DNA from: Actinomycetes bacterium
Lineage (GTDB): Bacteria; Actinomycetota; Actinomycetes; Actinomycetales; Cellulomonadaceae
Direction of reading: 5' to 3'
Length of the DNA: 29,230 nucleotides
Assembly: GCA_023438885.1 (NCBI GenBank)
Contig: JAEXPS010000192.1
Location: forward strand, 1-29,230
Below are positions 22,969-29,230 of the stretch, in pieces (the stretch's first letter is position 1; each line of letters starts with the position of its first letter). Both the position numbers and the translations under genes were made by a program. The notes under the pieces were generated by a model. That model was not told the DNA's origin. It searched no databases and saw only the letters and a list, made by a program, of their open reading frames with translations.

Positions 22969-25437
22969 CTAGAGGGTGACGTCGACGGTGACCGTCGAGC
23001 CGGCGGGCGCGTACGGCACCAGGTTGCCCTCGACGGACTTGCCGTCGACGACGAGCCGGCCACGCGAGCCGCGCGCGCCCGAGTTCGTCACCGTGATGAC
23101 GTACGTGGCGCCGCGCGCGACGCGGGTCACGGTGAAGCTCGGCACGTCGGGCCCGATCTGCGGGTCCACCACCAGGCCGTCGAAGTCGGGCCGCACGCCC
23201 AGCAGGTACTGGGACACGGCGACGAAGTTCCACGCCGCGGTCCCGGTGAGCCAGGAGTTCTTCGCCTCACCGTGCCGCACCGCCTCCTTGCCCGCGATCA
23301 TCTGCGCGTACACATACGGCTCGAGCCGATGTACGTCGCTGATCTCCTCGCGGTAGGCGGGGGTGATGCGGCGGTAGTAGTCGAAGGCGCGGTCGCCGCG
23401 ACCCACCATCGTCTCGCCGATGATCACCCACGGGTTGTTGTGGCAGAAGATGCCCCCGTTCTCCTTGTACCCCGGCGGGTAGGTGGAGACCTCGCCCAGC
23501 TCGACGCGGTACGTGGTGTACGCCGGGTACTGGAGCACCATGCCGTGCGCGGTGCCGAGCATCTCACCTGCGGAGTCGAGCGCCTGGACGGCAGGTGACG
23601 CCTCGTCGTGCGGGCCCTTGCCGATCCCGATGCCGGCGAGCACCGCGAAGCCCTGCGGCTCGATCCAGATCTTGCCCTCGGCGTGCGCGTCGGTGCCGAT
23701 CGGGTTGCCGAAGTAGTCGTACGCCCGCAGGAACCAGCGCCCGTCCCAGCCGTGCTCCAGCACCGCCTGGCGCATCTGCTCGACGAGGTCACGAGCCCGT
23801 GAGGCGACGTCCGCCAGTCCGCGGCGCTCCGCCAGCTGCGCGTACTCCTCGCCGTACTTGACGAACATCGCGGCGATGAACACCGACTCGGCGACCCCGC
23901 CGGCCTTGTTCTCCGTGGTCTGGAAGCTCTCCCCCGGCGTGGTGCTGAAGCAGTTGAGGTTGAGGCAGTCGTTCCAGTCCGCGCGGCCGATCAGCGGCAG
24001 CCCGTGCGGGCCGCGGTGGGTGACCGTGAACTCGAAGCTGCGGGTCAGGTGCTCGAACAGCGGCACCTCGCTGCCCTGCTCGTTGTCGAACGGGACGGGC
24101 TGGTCGAGGATTGTCCAATCGCCGGTCTCCCGGATGTACGCCGCCACGCCGGCGATGAGCCACAGCGGGTCGTCGTTGAAGCCGGAGCCGATGTCGTTGT
24201 TCCCGCGCTTCGTCAGCGGCTGGTACTGGTGGTACGCCGAGCCGTCCGGGAACTGGGTCGAGGCGATGTCGATGATCCGCTCGCGCGCGCGCTCGGGGAT
24301 CAGGTGGACGAAGCCCAGCAGGTCCTGGTTGGAGTCGCGGAAGCCCATGCCGCGGCCGATGCCGGTCTCGAAGTAGCTGGCCGACCGGCTCATGTTGAAC
24401 GTGACCATGCACTGGTACTGGTTCCAGACGTTGACCATCCGGTCCAGCTTCTCGTCGCCGCTGCTCACCGAGTAGGTGGACAGCAGGTCCGTCCAGTGCC
24501 GCGTCAGGGCGGCGAGCGCCTCGTCGGCCTGCTCGCTGGTGGCGAATCGGGAGAGCAGCGCGTGCGCGCGCTCCTTGTTGATCACCTGGTGCGCCTCGTC
24601 GGCCCACTTCTCGTCGTCCGGGTTCTCGACGTACCCGAGGACGACGACGAGCTCGCGCGACTCGCCGGGCGCCAGGTGCACGTGCACGCTGTGGCTGCCG
24701 ATGGGGTACCAGCCCGAGGCGACCGAGTTGGCGGATTCCCCCGCCCGCGGCACCGCCGCCTCACCCAGCGAGTTGTACGCGCCGACGAAGGTGTCGCGGT
24801 CGGTGTCGAAGCCGTCGGCGGCGGTGTTGATGGCGAACACCGCGTAGTGGTCCCGGCGCTCGCGGTACTCGGTGCGGTGGTAGATCGCCGAACCGTGCGG
24901 CCCGCGCTGCTCCACCTCGACCTCGCCGATCGAGAGGTTGCGCTGGTAGTTCGTCTGGTCGTCCTGCGCGTTCCAGAGGCAGAACTCGACGAACGTGAAG
25001 AGGGTGAGGTCCTTCTCCCCCGCCGACGTGTTCGTGACGGTGATCTTCTGGATCTCGGCGTCCTCGCCGAGTGGCACGAAGTGCTTGGTCTCGACGCGCA
25101 CGCCGCCACGCTCGCCGGTGATCACCGTGTAGCCCAGGCCGTGACGCGTCTCGAAGTGGTCGAGATCGGCCTTGACCGGCAGCCAGGACGGAGTCCAGAC
25201 GTCACCGCCGTCGTTGACGTACAGATAGCGCCCGCCCATGTCGGCCGGGATGTTGTTGTACCGGTACCGCGTGAGGCGCCGCATGCGCGCGTCGCGGAAG
25301 AAGGAGTAGCCGCCCGCCTGGTGCGAGATCAGCGAGAAGAACCGCTCGGATCCCAGGTAGTTGATCCACGGGTACGGGGTGTGGGGCGTCGTGACGACGT
25401 ACTCGCGGGCCTCGTCGTCGAAATGGCCGTAGCGCAT
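22969..25437 (-). CDS. cbp: Cellobiose phosphorylase, GH94
   Basis: This 822-residue enzyme converts cellobiose and phosphate to alpha-D-glucose 1-phosphate and glucose in the cytoplasm. Length and sequence closely match, from memory, the Cellulomonas gilvus/uda enzyme: N-terminal 'MRYGHFDDEAREYVVTTPHT' and 'GRADWNDCLNLNCFSTTPGE', in which the general-acid Asp falls at residue 490, as in C. gilvus. The segments 'SYFETGIGRGMGFRDSNQDL' and 'TYPPGYKENGGIFCHNNPW' are typical of the GH94 (alpha/alpha)6 barrel. The start is supported by GGAAGG upstream on the minus strand; the long upstream frame is antisense of dcd and its neighbour. A CelR-type operator lies 26 bases upstream. The aldose 1-epimerase gene follows. 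Confidence 0.98.
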   Translation of the reverse strand: MRYGHFDDEAREYVVTTPHTPYPWINYLGSERFFSLISHQAGGYSFFRDARMRRLTRYRYNNIPADMGGRYLYVNDGGDVWTPSWLPVKADLDHFETRHGLGYTVITGERGGVRVETKHFVPLGEDAEIQKITVTNTSAGEKDLTLFTFVEFCLWNAQDDQTNYQRNLSIGEVEVEQRGPHGSAIYHRTEYRERRDHYAVFAINTAADGFDTDRDTFVGAYNSLGEAAVPRAGESANSVASGWYPIGSHSVHVHLAPGESRELVVVLGYVENPDDEKWADEAHQVINKERAHALLSRFATSEQADEALAALTRHWTDLLSTYSVSSGDEKLDRMVNVWNQYQCMVTFNMSRSASYFETGIGRGMGFRDSNQDLLGFVHLIPERARERIIDIASTQFPDGSAYHQYQPLTKRGNNDIGSGFNDDPLWLIAGVAAYIRETGDWTILDQPVPFDNEQGSEVPLFEHLTRSFEFTVTHRGPHGLPLIGRADWNDCLNLNCFSTTPGESFQTTENKAGGVAESVFIAAMFVKYGEEYAQLAERRGLADVASRARDLVEQMRQAVLEHGWDGRWFLRAYDYFGNPIGTDAHAEGKIWIEPQGFAVLAGIGIGKGPHDEASPAVQALDSAGEMLGTAHGMVLQYPAYTTYRVELGEVSTYPPGYKENGGIFCHNNPWVIIGETMVGRGDRAFDYYRRITPAYREEISDVHRLEPYVYAQMIAGKEAVRHGEAKNSWLTGTAAWNFVAVSQYLLGVRPDFDGLVVDPQIGPDVPSFTVTRVARGATYVITVTNSGARGSRGRLVVDGKSVEGNLVPYAPAGSTVTVDVTL

Positions 25438-25462
25438 GTGGTGGGGGGCCTTCCGGGGCTTG

Positions 25463-25476
25463 AGGGAGCGCTCCCA
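25463..25476. promoter_or_regulatory. CelR-type (LacI-family) operator of cbp
   Basis: AGGGAGCGCTCCCA matches 13 of 14 bases of the CelR box TGGGAGCGCTCCCA described in Thermobifida fusca. The central 12 bases (25464-25475) are a perfect palindrome. It sits 26 bases upstream of the cbp start. CelR-type repressors release DNA on binding cellobiose, which is the substrate of the adjacent enzyme. No LacI-family gene is in the window, so the regulator must be encoded elsewhere. Confidence 0.88.
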
Positions 25477-25554
25477 TGCGTCCCGGCAGCAGCATAGACC
25501 CGCCTGCCGCCGACGGGGTACCCGTGGTTTCCGGCATCCCACTACCGTGGGCAC

Positions 25555-26130
25555 GTGCTGCTCTCCGACCGCGACATCCGTGCCGAGCTCGAGTCGGGCC
25601 GCGTGCGCCTCGACCCCTTCGACCCGGCGATGGTGCAGCCCTCGAGCGTCGACGTGCGGATCGACAAGTACTTCCGGCTGTTCGACAACCATCGGTATGC
25701 GGTGATCGACCCGGCCGAGGAGCAGCCGGACCTCACGCACCTCGTCGAGGTTGATCCGGACGAGCCCTTCGTGCTGCATCCCGGGGAGTTCGTGCTGGGC
25801 TCCACGTACGAGCAGGTCACCTTGCCCGACGACATCGCGGCGCGGCTGGAGGGCAAGTCGTCCCTCGGGCGCCTCGGCCTGCTCACGCACTCGACGGCGG
25901 GCTTCGTCGACCCCGGGTTCACCGGGCACGTGACCCTGGAGCTGTCCAACGTCGCGACGCTGCCGATCAAGCTCTGGCCGGGGATGAAGGTGGGCCAGCT
26001 CTGCTTCTTCCGGCTCTCGTCGGCCGCCGACTCGCCCTACGGCTCCGGCGCCTCCGGCTCGCGGTACCAGGGCCAGCGTGGGCCGACGGCCTCGCGGTCG
26101 TGGCTGAACTTCGACCGCACGCGGCTGTGA
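25555..26130 (+). CDS. dcd: dCTP deaminase
   Basis: The 191-residue protein is a trimeric dUTPase/DCD-fold enzyme that deaminates dCTP to dUTP. Actinobacterial members such as that of Mycobacterium tuberculosis go on to dUMP. Motifs present are 'MVQPSSVDVRIDKYFRLFDN', 'LEGKSSLGRLGLLTHSTAGF' and 'VDPGFTGHVTLELSN', with Glu129 as the deamination base, plus a C-terminal 'YQGQRGPTASRSW'. The GTG has no Shine-Dalgarno. A TACCGT (25543-25548, TANNNT type) ends six bases before it, so a leaderless mRNA starting at the GTG is likely. It is divergent from cbp. CCCCGCGGGG (26153-26162) after the stop may act as a weak terminator. Confidence 0.97.
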   Translation: MLLSDRDIRAELESGRVRLDPFDPAMVQPSSVDVRIDKYFRLFDNHRYAVIDPAEEQPDLTHLVEVDPDEPFVLHPGEFVLGSTYEQVTLPDDIAARLEGKSSLGRLGLLTHSTAGFVDPGFTGHVTLELSNVATLPIKLWPGMKVGQLCFFRLSSAADSPYGSGASGSRYQGQRGPTASRSWLNFDRTRL

Positions 26131-26185
26131 TCGCGGCTCGCCACGCCCGCGGCCCCGCGGGGTCCCGCCGGAGCATGGGCCGCTG

Positions 26186-27223
26186 ATGACCGAGGCGCGG
26201 CTGCCGGTCGAGGAGGCGCGGGCCCGCCACCTGCTCGCGTACCCCGCCGGGCCGTCGTCGGACGACGTCGGCTCGCTGGCGGCGAGCCGGTTCCCGGCCG
26301 CACGGTGGGAGGAGCCCGACCCGGCGCTGGTCAAGGCCGCGGGGGGCGTGCCGCCGCGGGTGCTGCGGCTGGGGCGGCTGTCGCGGCTCGTCGGGCCGTA
26401 TGCGCTGGATGCCGCGGCGACCGCCGCGCTGGCGCTTCCGCACGGGCTCGACGCCGCCTGGCAGCTCGACTGCCCGGCCGAACGCGGCGCACCGCCGTGG
26501 CCGGGCGGGGATCGCGACGGGCTCAAGCGGGCGTTCCCGGACGGGATGCCGGTGCGCGACGAGGAGCGCGCGGTGACCTGGATGGTGGCGGCGGCGCGGC
26601 GCGTCAGCGGCGTGGTGCGGATCGGCGGCACCGGCACGGTGCTGACACCGGACCCCGGTGCGCTCGTCGACCTGACGCTCTACACCGATCGCTGGCTGGA
26701 GCCCGACGAGGCCGTGGCGACCGTGCGGCAGGTGGTGCGGCGGGCGCACCTGTCGGGAGCCGGCTCGCGGTACCTGGGCTCGTCGGACGCACCCGACCCG
26801 CGGCTCCAGGCTCACCTGGGGCTGCACGGCGTGCGCGACGAGCGCGAGCGGGCGCGGCTGATGGCCGAGGCCGCCGCCTACGACCAGTACATGATGAGCC
26901 ACCCGCAGCCGATGTCGGGCTACGGCGTCGAGGCCGACCTGGACGTCGACGGCATCATCGCGGTGGAGATCTCCGGGCAGGACGAGGTGCCTCAGGTGCT
27001 CGCCGCACTGCCGTGGACGCGGGACGGGGTGGTCGCCTACCGGGTGATCTGGGAGCCCGACGACCACACCGAGCTCGAGCTGGAGCGGGCGTCCTTCGCG
27101 CACCGGGTGGCCCGGGGCCGGGCCGCGCCGCTGGTGCGCGGGGTGGCCCGGCGGCTGCAGATGGTGGTGGGCGGCGCGGTGCTCGACGACGCGGAGTTCC
27201 CGGTCGACCTCTCGACCCCCTGA
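26186..27223 (+). CDS. Conserved hypothetical protein
   Basis: I do not recognise a named family for this 345-residue protein. It is soluble, rich in Ala, Arg and Asp, with no signal peptide or membrane span. Segments such as 'TWMVAAARRVSGVVRIGGTG', 'DLTLYTDRWLEPDEAVATVR' and 'YGVEADLDVDGIIAVEISGQ' suggest alternating alpha/beta structure. The spacing of 'DLTLYTDRWL' and 'EADLDVDGIIAVEI' could reflect two similar domains, but this is weak. Codon use and GC-rich third positions match the neighbours and the frame stays open throughout, so it is a real gene. The ATG is 55 bases after dcd; a GGAG lies 13 bases upstream. Confidence 0.8.
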   Translation: MTEARLPVEEARARHLLAYPAGPSSDDVGSLAASRFPAARWEEPDPALVKAAGGVPPRVLRLGRLSRLVGPYALDAAATAALALPHGLDAAWQLDCPAERGAPPWPGGDRDGLKRAFPDGMPVRDEERAVTWMVAAARRVSGVVRIGGTGTVLTPDPGALVDLTLYTDRWLEPDEAVATVRQVVRRAHLSGAGSRYLGSSDAPDPRLQAHLGLHGVRDERERARLMAEAAAYDQYMMSHPQPMSGYGVEADLDVDGIIAVEISGQDEVPQVLAALPWTRDGVVAYRVIWEPDDHTELELERASFAHRVARGRAAPLVRGVARRLQMVVGGAVLDDAEFPVDLSTP

Positions 27224-27236
27224 CGCGCGCCCCGGG

Positions 27237-27281
27237 AGCCCGGCAGTTCCGCTCGAGTCCGGCAGGTGGAACTGCCGGGCT
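27237..27281. repeat. 14-bp perfect inverted repeat with extra half copies
   Basis: AGCCCGGCAGTTCC (27237-27250) and GGAACTGCCGGGCT (27268-27281) are perfect reverse complements around 17 bases. Two more partial copies occur: CCGGCAG in the spacer, and CTGCCGGGCT at 27291-27300, which can pair with the same left arm. It starts 14 bases after the stop of the hypothetical gene, so termination is the simplest role; the competing arms also allow two alternative hairpins upstream of the riboswitch. Confidence 0.7.
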
Positions 27282-27380
27282 GGACCCGGACTGCCGGGCT
27301 CGACACCGTGCGGAGACGTGGGGTCTCATGTCCTGGACCACGTTGCCATCGGGGTGCGGGGTTGAGAACCTGGTGACGTG

Positions 27381-27440
27381 CCTGGCGTTCAGCCAGGTCC
27401 CGGACGAGCGGCACCGTACCCGGCCTGACAAGACGGCGAC
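27381..27440 (+). ncRNA. Guanidine-III (ykkC-III) riboswitch with upstream hairpin
   Basis: The stretch 27400-27440 carries the conserved blocks of the class: CCGGACGAG, ACCGTACCCGG and ACAAGACGGCG. CCGG (27400-27403) pairs with CCGG (27420-27423), and CCGT (27414-27417) pairs with ACGG (27433-27436) to give the class's pseudoknot. The GGGAG ribosome binding site of the next gene lies at 27445-27449, directly after the aptamer, so ligand binding can control translation. Guanidine riboswitches turn on guanidinium export. Just upstream, CCTGGC/GCCAGG (27381-27397) forms an extra stem-loop that is not part of the core aptamer. Confidence 0.93.
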
Positions 27441-27453
27441 CATGGGAGTTGTC

Positions 27454-27768
27454 ATGGCGTGGCTCGTCCTGCTCTTGTCCGGCGCCCTCGAAGCCGTCTG
27501 GGCTGTCGCCCTCGGCCGGTCCGAGGGGTTCAGCCGCCTCGGGCCGTCGCTGGTGTTCCTCGTCGCGCTCGCAGCCTCGATGGGTGGGCTCGCGCTGGCG
27601 TTGCGGTCCATCCCGGTCGGCACGGCGTACGCGGTCTGGGTGGGGATCGGCGCGGCGCTGACCGTCATCTACGGCATGGTCACCGGCACCGAGCCGGTGA
27701 CGCTGGTGCGGCTGCTGCTCATCGCGGGGCTGATCGGCTGCGCCCTGGGCCTCAAGCTCACCCACTGA
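27454..27768 (+). CDS. sugE: Small multidrug resistance protein, guanidinium exporter (Gdx/SugE type)
   Basis: The 104-residue protein has four transmembrane helices, the normal SMR length. The first helix contains 'SGALEAVWAVALGRSEGF' with the essential Glu13 and the pattern typical of the SugE/Gdx subgroup rather than EmrE. Later segments are 'IPVGTAYAVWVGIGAALTVI' and 'LLLIAGLIGCALGLKLTH'. It works as an antiparallel dimer exchanging protons for guanidinium. The guanidine-III riboswitch directly upstream supports the guanidinium role. I chose the ATG at MAWLVLL because GGGAG is five bases upstream; the ATG four codons earlier lies within the control region. Confidence 0.95.
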   Translation: MAWLVLLLSGALEAVWAVALGRSEGFSRLGPSLVFLVALAASMGGLALALRSIPVGTAYAVWVGIGAALTVIYGMVTGTEPVTLVRLLLIAGLIGCALGLKLTH

Positions 27769-27903
27769 CGCCCTTCCCAGCGGCCCCGCTGCCGAGCCCC
27801 GCAGCCGACTGCCGTCCACCCCGTCGCGCCGGCGACACTCACCCCGCCGCGCCGCCACCGGCGTCCCCCCGGCTCCCGCGACTTCCCCCGGCACCCCCGG
27901 CGT

Positions 27904-28028
27904 CCGCCCACCGCCACCTCCTTCCGCCGAACGCCACCTCTTCCGCCGAGCGCGTACTCGATCAGCGCCAGAACCTGCGCGCTCGACATAAGGAGCGGCG
28001 CTCGGCGGAAGGAGGTGGCGCTGGGCGG
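27904..28028. repeat. Intergenic repeat cluster 2: 125-bp palindromic element
   Basis: The arms 27904-27930 and 28002-28028 are reverse complements at 26 of 27 positions, with a perfect 19-bp core (CGCCACCTCCTTCCGCCGA against its complement). Inside, GAGCGCG and CGCGCTC enclose a second stem, and a partial extra unit sits on each side. The unit is the same as in the clusters at 21633 and 29104. It lies between the exporter gene and the DUF559-like gene. It could be a non-autonomous mobile element, a REP-like element or a large terminator; no transposase or clear target duplication is visible. Bases 27769-27903 show nothing else. Confidence 0.85.
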
Positions 28029-28090
28029 GTGCCGCTACGGCGGGCGGGGGTGTGGATAGCGGCCGGAGGTCGCCGGCGCGGCGTGGAATC

Positions 28091-29008
28091 GTGCCGGGCG
28101 TGCGCGAGATGGTCCGGGCCACAGGCCTCGTGAGGGTGGCAGACGAGTCGATGGTGCGTGGTGACGCACTCCGACGGGCGGCGAGGAGGGGCGACGTCCG
28201 ACGGCTACGTCCGGGTGCGTTCGTCGGCGTCGAGCACTGGGCGGGGATGGACGCCGCCGAGCGTCACGCCCTCACCGTGCGGGCGGCAGTCGCCGCGGCC
28301 CGCGGACCCGTGCTCGTCTCGCACATGTCGGCAGCCGTGCTGCATGGCCTTCCCGTGGTGGGCGTGCGTGACCAGCGCGTGCACCTCACGGTGACCGGAG
28401 CCTCTGGGGGCGAGCTGCGGGCCTTCGTCGCGCGGCACGCGACCGACGGCCCGGTCGCCGAGACCGTCGTCGGAGGCGTCCGGGTGACGACTGCTGCGCG
28501 GACGGTCGTCGACCTGGCGCGCGGGTCGGGCTTCCTGGCTGGAGTGGCGGCGGGCGATGCCGCGCTGCGGCTCCGCCGAGCGACGATGAACGAGCTTCGG
28601 GACGAGGTCGAGGCCGCAGGGCACGGCCGCGGCGTGCGTACAGCGCGCGACGTGCTGGCATTCGTGGACGAGCGCAGCGGGTCTGCGGGTGAGTCGCTGA
28701 GCCGCGTCCGCATGTGGGAGGCGGGTCTCGCGACACCGGATCTCCAGCGCGAGTTCTACGACCGCCAGGGCTTCGTCGGCCGCGTCGACTTCTGGTGGCA
28801 GGACCTTCGCGTCGTCGGCGAGTTCGACGGGCGTTCCAAGTACGGGATCGACGGAGAGTCGCAGGACGTCAGGGATCAGCTCTGGGACGAGAAGATCCGC
28901 GAGGACCGCCTGCGAGCCGTCGTGTCGAGAGTCGTCCGGTGGACCTGGGCAGAAGCCTGGGCGGGCGCACCCCTGGTCGCACGGCTTCGGGAGGCCGGCG
29001 TCCGCTGA
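28091..29008 (+). CDS. DUF559-like protein with AbiEi-like N-terminal region
   Basis: The product is about 305 residues. The N-terminal half ('DALRRAARRGDVRRLRPGAF', 'VSHMSAAVLHGLPV', 'VRVTTAARTVVDLARGSGF') resembles the winged-helix/linker region of AbiEi-type antitoxin-like proteins, which are common as stand-alone actinobacterial genes. The C-terminal half looks like a DUF559/Vsr-type PD-(D/E)XK nuclease fold: 'GESLSRVRMWEAGLATPDLQ', 'GRVDFWWQDLRVVGEFDGRS' and 'KYG', with Glu, Asp and Glu-x-Asp...Lys as candidate site residues. No AbiEii toxin partner is adjacent. The start is uncertain (GTG at 28052, 28091 or 28100, or ATG at 28109) because none has a good ribosome binding site. Activity is unproven. 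Confidence 0.75.
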   Translation: MPGVREMVRATGLVRVADESMVRGDALRRAARRGDVRRLRPGAFVGVEHWAGMDAAERHALTVRAAVAAARGPVLVSHMSAAVLHGLPVVGVRDQRVHLTVTGASGGELRAFVARHATDGPVAETVVGGVRVTTAARTVVDLARGSGFLAGVAAGDAALRLRRATMNELRDEVEAAGHGRGVRTARDVLAFVDERSGSAGESLSRVRMWEAGLATPDLQREFYDRQGFVGRVDFWWQDLRVVGEFDGRSKYGIDGESQDVRDQLWDEKIREDRLRAVVSRVVRWTWAEAWAGAPLVARLREAGVR

Positions 29009-29103
29009 CGGCGCGGGCGACCCCGTGAACCGCCGCCGACACGCCCTCCGCCGCCCTTCATCTGCGCGGCGGGGCCCCGTCCGCTCCCGCTCCCGCTTCC
29101 GCG

Positions 29104-29230
29104 GCGAGCGCCGTCCGATCCGCCCAGCGCGGACTCGTTCGGCGCGAACCGTGCCGCGCTCGGCGGAAGGGGTGGCGCTCGGGGGAAGGGGGTGGCGCGC
29201 GGCGGAAGGGGTGGCGGTCGGCGGAAGGGG
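29104..29230. repeat. Intergenic repeat cluster 3 (runs off the window edge)
   Basis: AGCGCGG (29126-29132) and CCGCGCT (29154-29160) enclose an inner GTTCG/CGAAC hairpin. The centre matches the centre of cluster 1. Four tandem units of the TGGCGCTCGGCGGAAGGGG type then start at 29154, 29173, 29193 and 29212, spaced 19-20 bases. One partial opposed copy (GGCGAGCGCC) lies upstream, near 29103. The array is cut by the window end, so its true length is unknown. Bases 29009-29103 show no gene. Confidence 0.8.

Noticed and set aside
22969..26637. Extension of the cellobiose phosphorylase frame to 1222 codons
   Set aside because: The extra N-terminal part is antisense of dcd and the hypothetical gene. 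The 822-residue form matches the known enzyme's start and length and has a ribosome binding site.
27769..28090. Small coding genes in the gap after the exporter
   Set aside because: Frames here are Pro/Arg-rich, lack ribosome binding sites and run through the palindromic repeat.

Overview
The window is a very GC-rich chromosomal segment with actinobacterial features: GTG and ATG starts, start/stop overlaps, and several starts with no ribosome binding site just downstream of a TANNNT-like -10 (leaderless mRNAs). The best clue to the organism is an 822-residue cellobiose phosphorylase that closely matches, from memory, the Cellulomonas gilvus/uda enzyme (catalytic Asp at residue 490), preceded by a CelR-type operator. 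A GH51 arabinofuranosidase lies nearby. I infer a plant-polysaccharide-degrading member of the Cellulomonadaceae or a close relative. Bases 1-68 contain nothing I can support as a gene.

Layout. (a) 69-2251, minus strand: a VOC/glyoxalase-like protein, an LLM-class flavin oxidoreductase and an FkbM methyltransferase; a plus-strand DUF1801 remnant sits between the first two. (b) 2355-3878: GH51 alpha-L-arabinofuranosidase. (c) 3920-7005: a ribbon-helix-helix (RHH) regulator with an operator array in its own promoter, a DUF4097 beta-repeat protein and a DrrAB-like ABC exporter. A hairpin at 7021-7050 separates this unit from a convergent TetR gene, which is divergent from an MMPL transporter. 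(d) 10275-20722: a ten-gene unit for uptake and breakdown of an unidentified sugar-like compound. It starts with a GntR/HutC-type dyad and encodes a binding lipoprotein, a fused ATPase, two permeases, a creatininase-family hydrolase, a GntR/UTRA regulator, an FGGY kinase, a phosphotriesterase-family hydrolase, a KDPG-type aldolase and an uncharacterised protein with a Cys cluster. (e) tRNA-Gly(CCC) on the minus strand and a GNAT acetyltransferase. (f) A minus-strand pair, cellobiose phosphorylase and aldose 1-epimerase, under a CelR-type box. (g) dcd, a conserved hypothetical, a guanidine-III riboswitch controlling a SugE/Gdx exporter, and a DUF559-like protein.

Three gene-free gaps (21633-21935, 27904-28028 and 29104-29230) carry the same repeat family. 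Its unit is about 19 nt with core TGGCGCTCGGCGGAAGGGG, arranged as opposed arms around a centre containing GCGC...GCGC stems. I do not recognise this family.

The strongest candidates for something undescribed are the ten-gene catabolic unit with its unknown final protein, the repeat family, and the 21-bp-phased RHH operator array.
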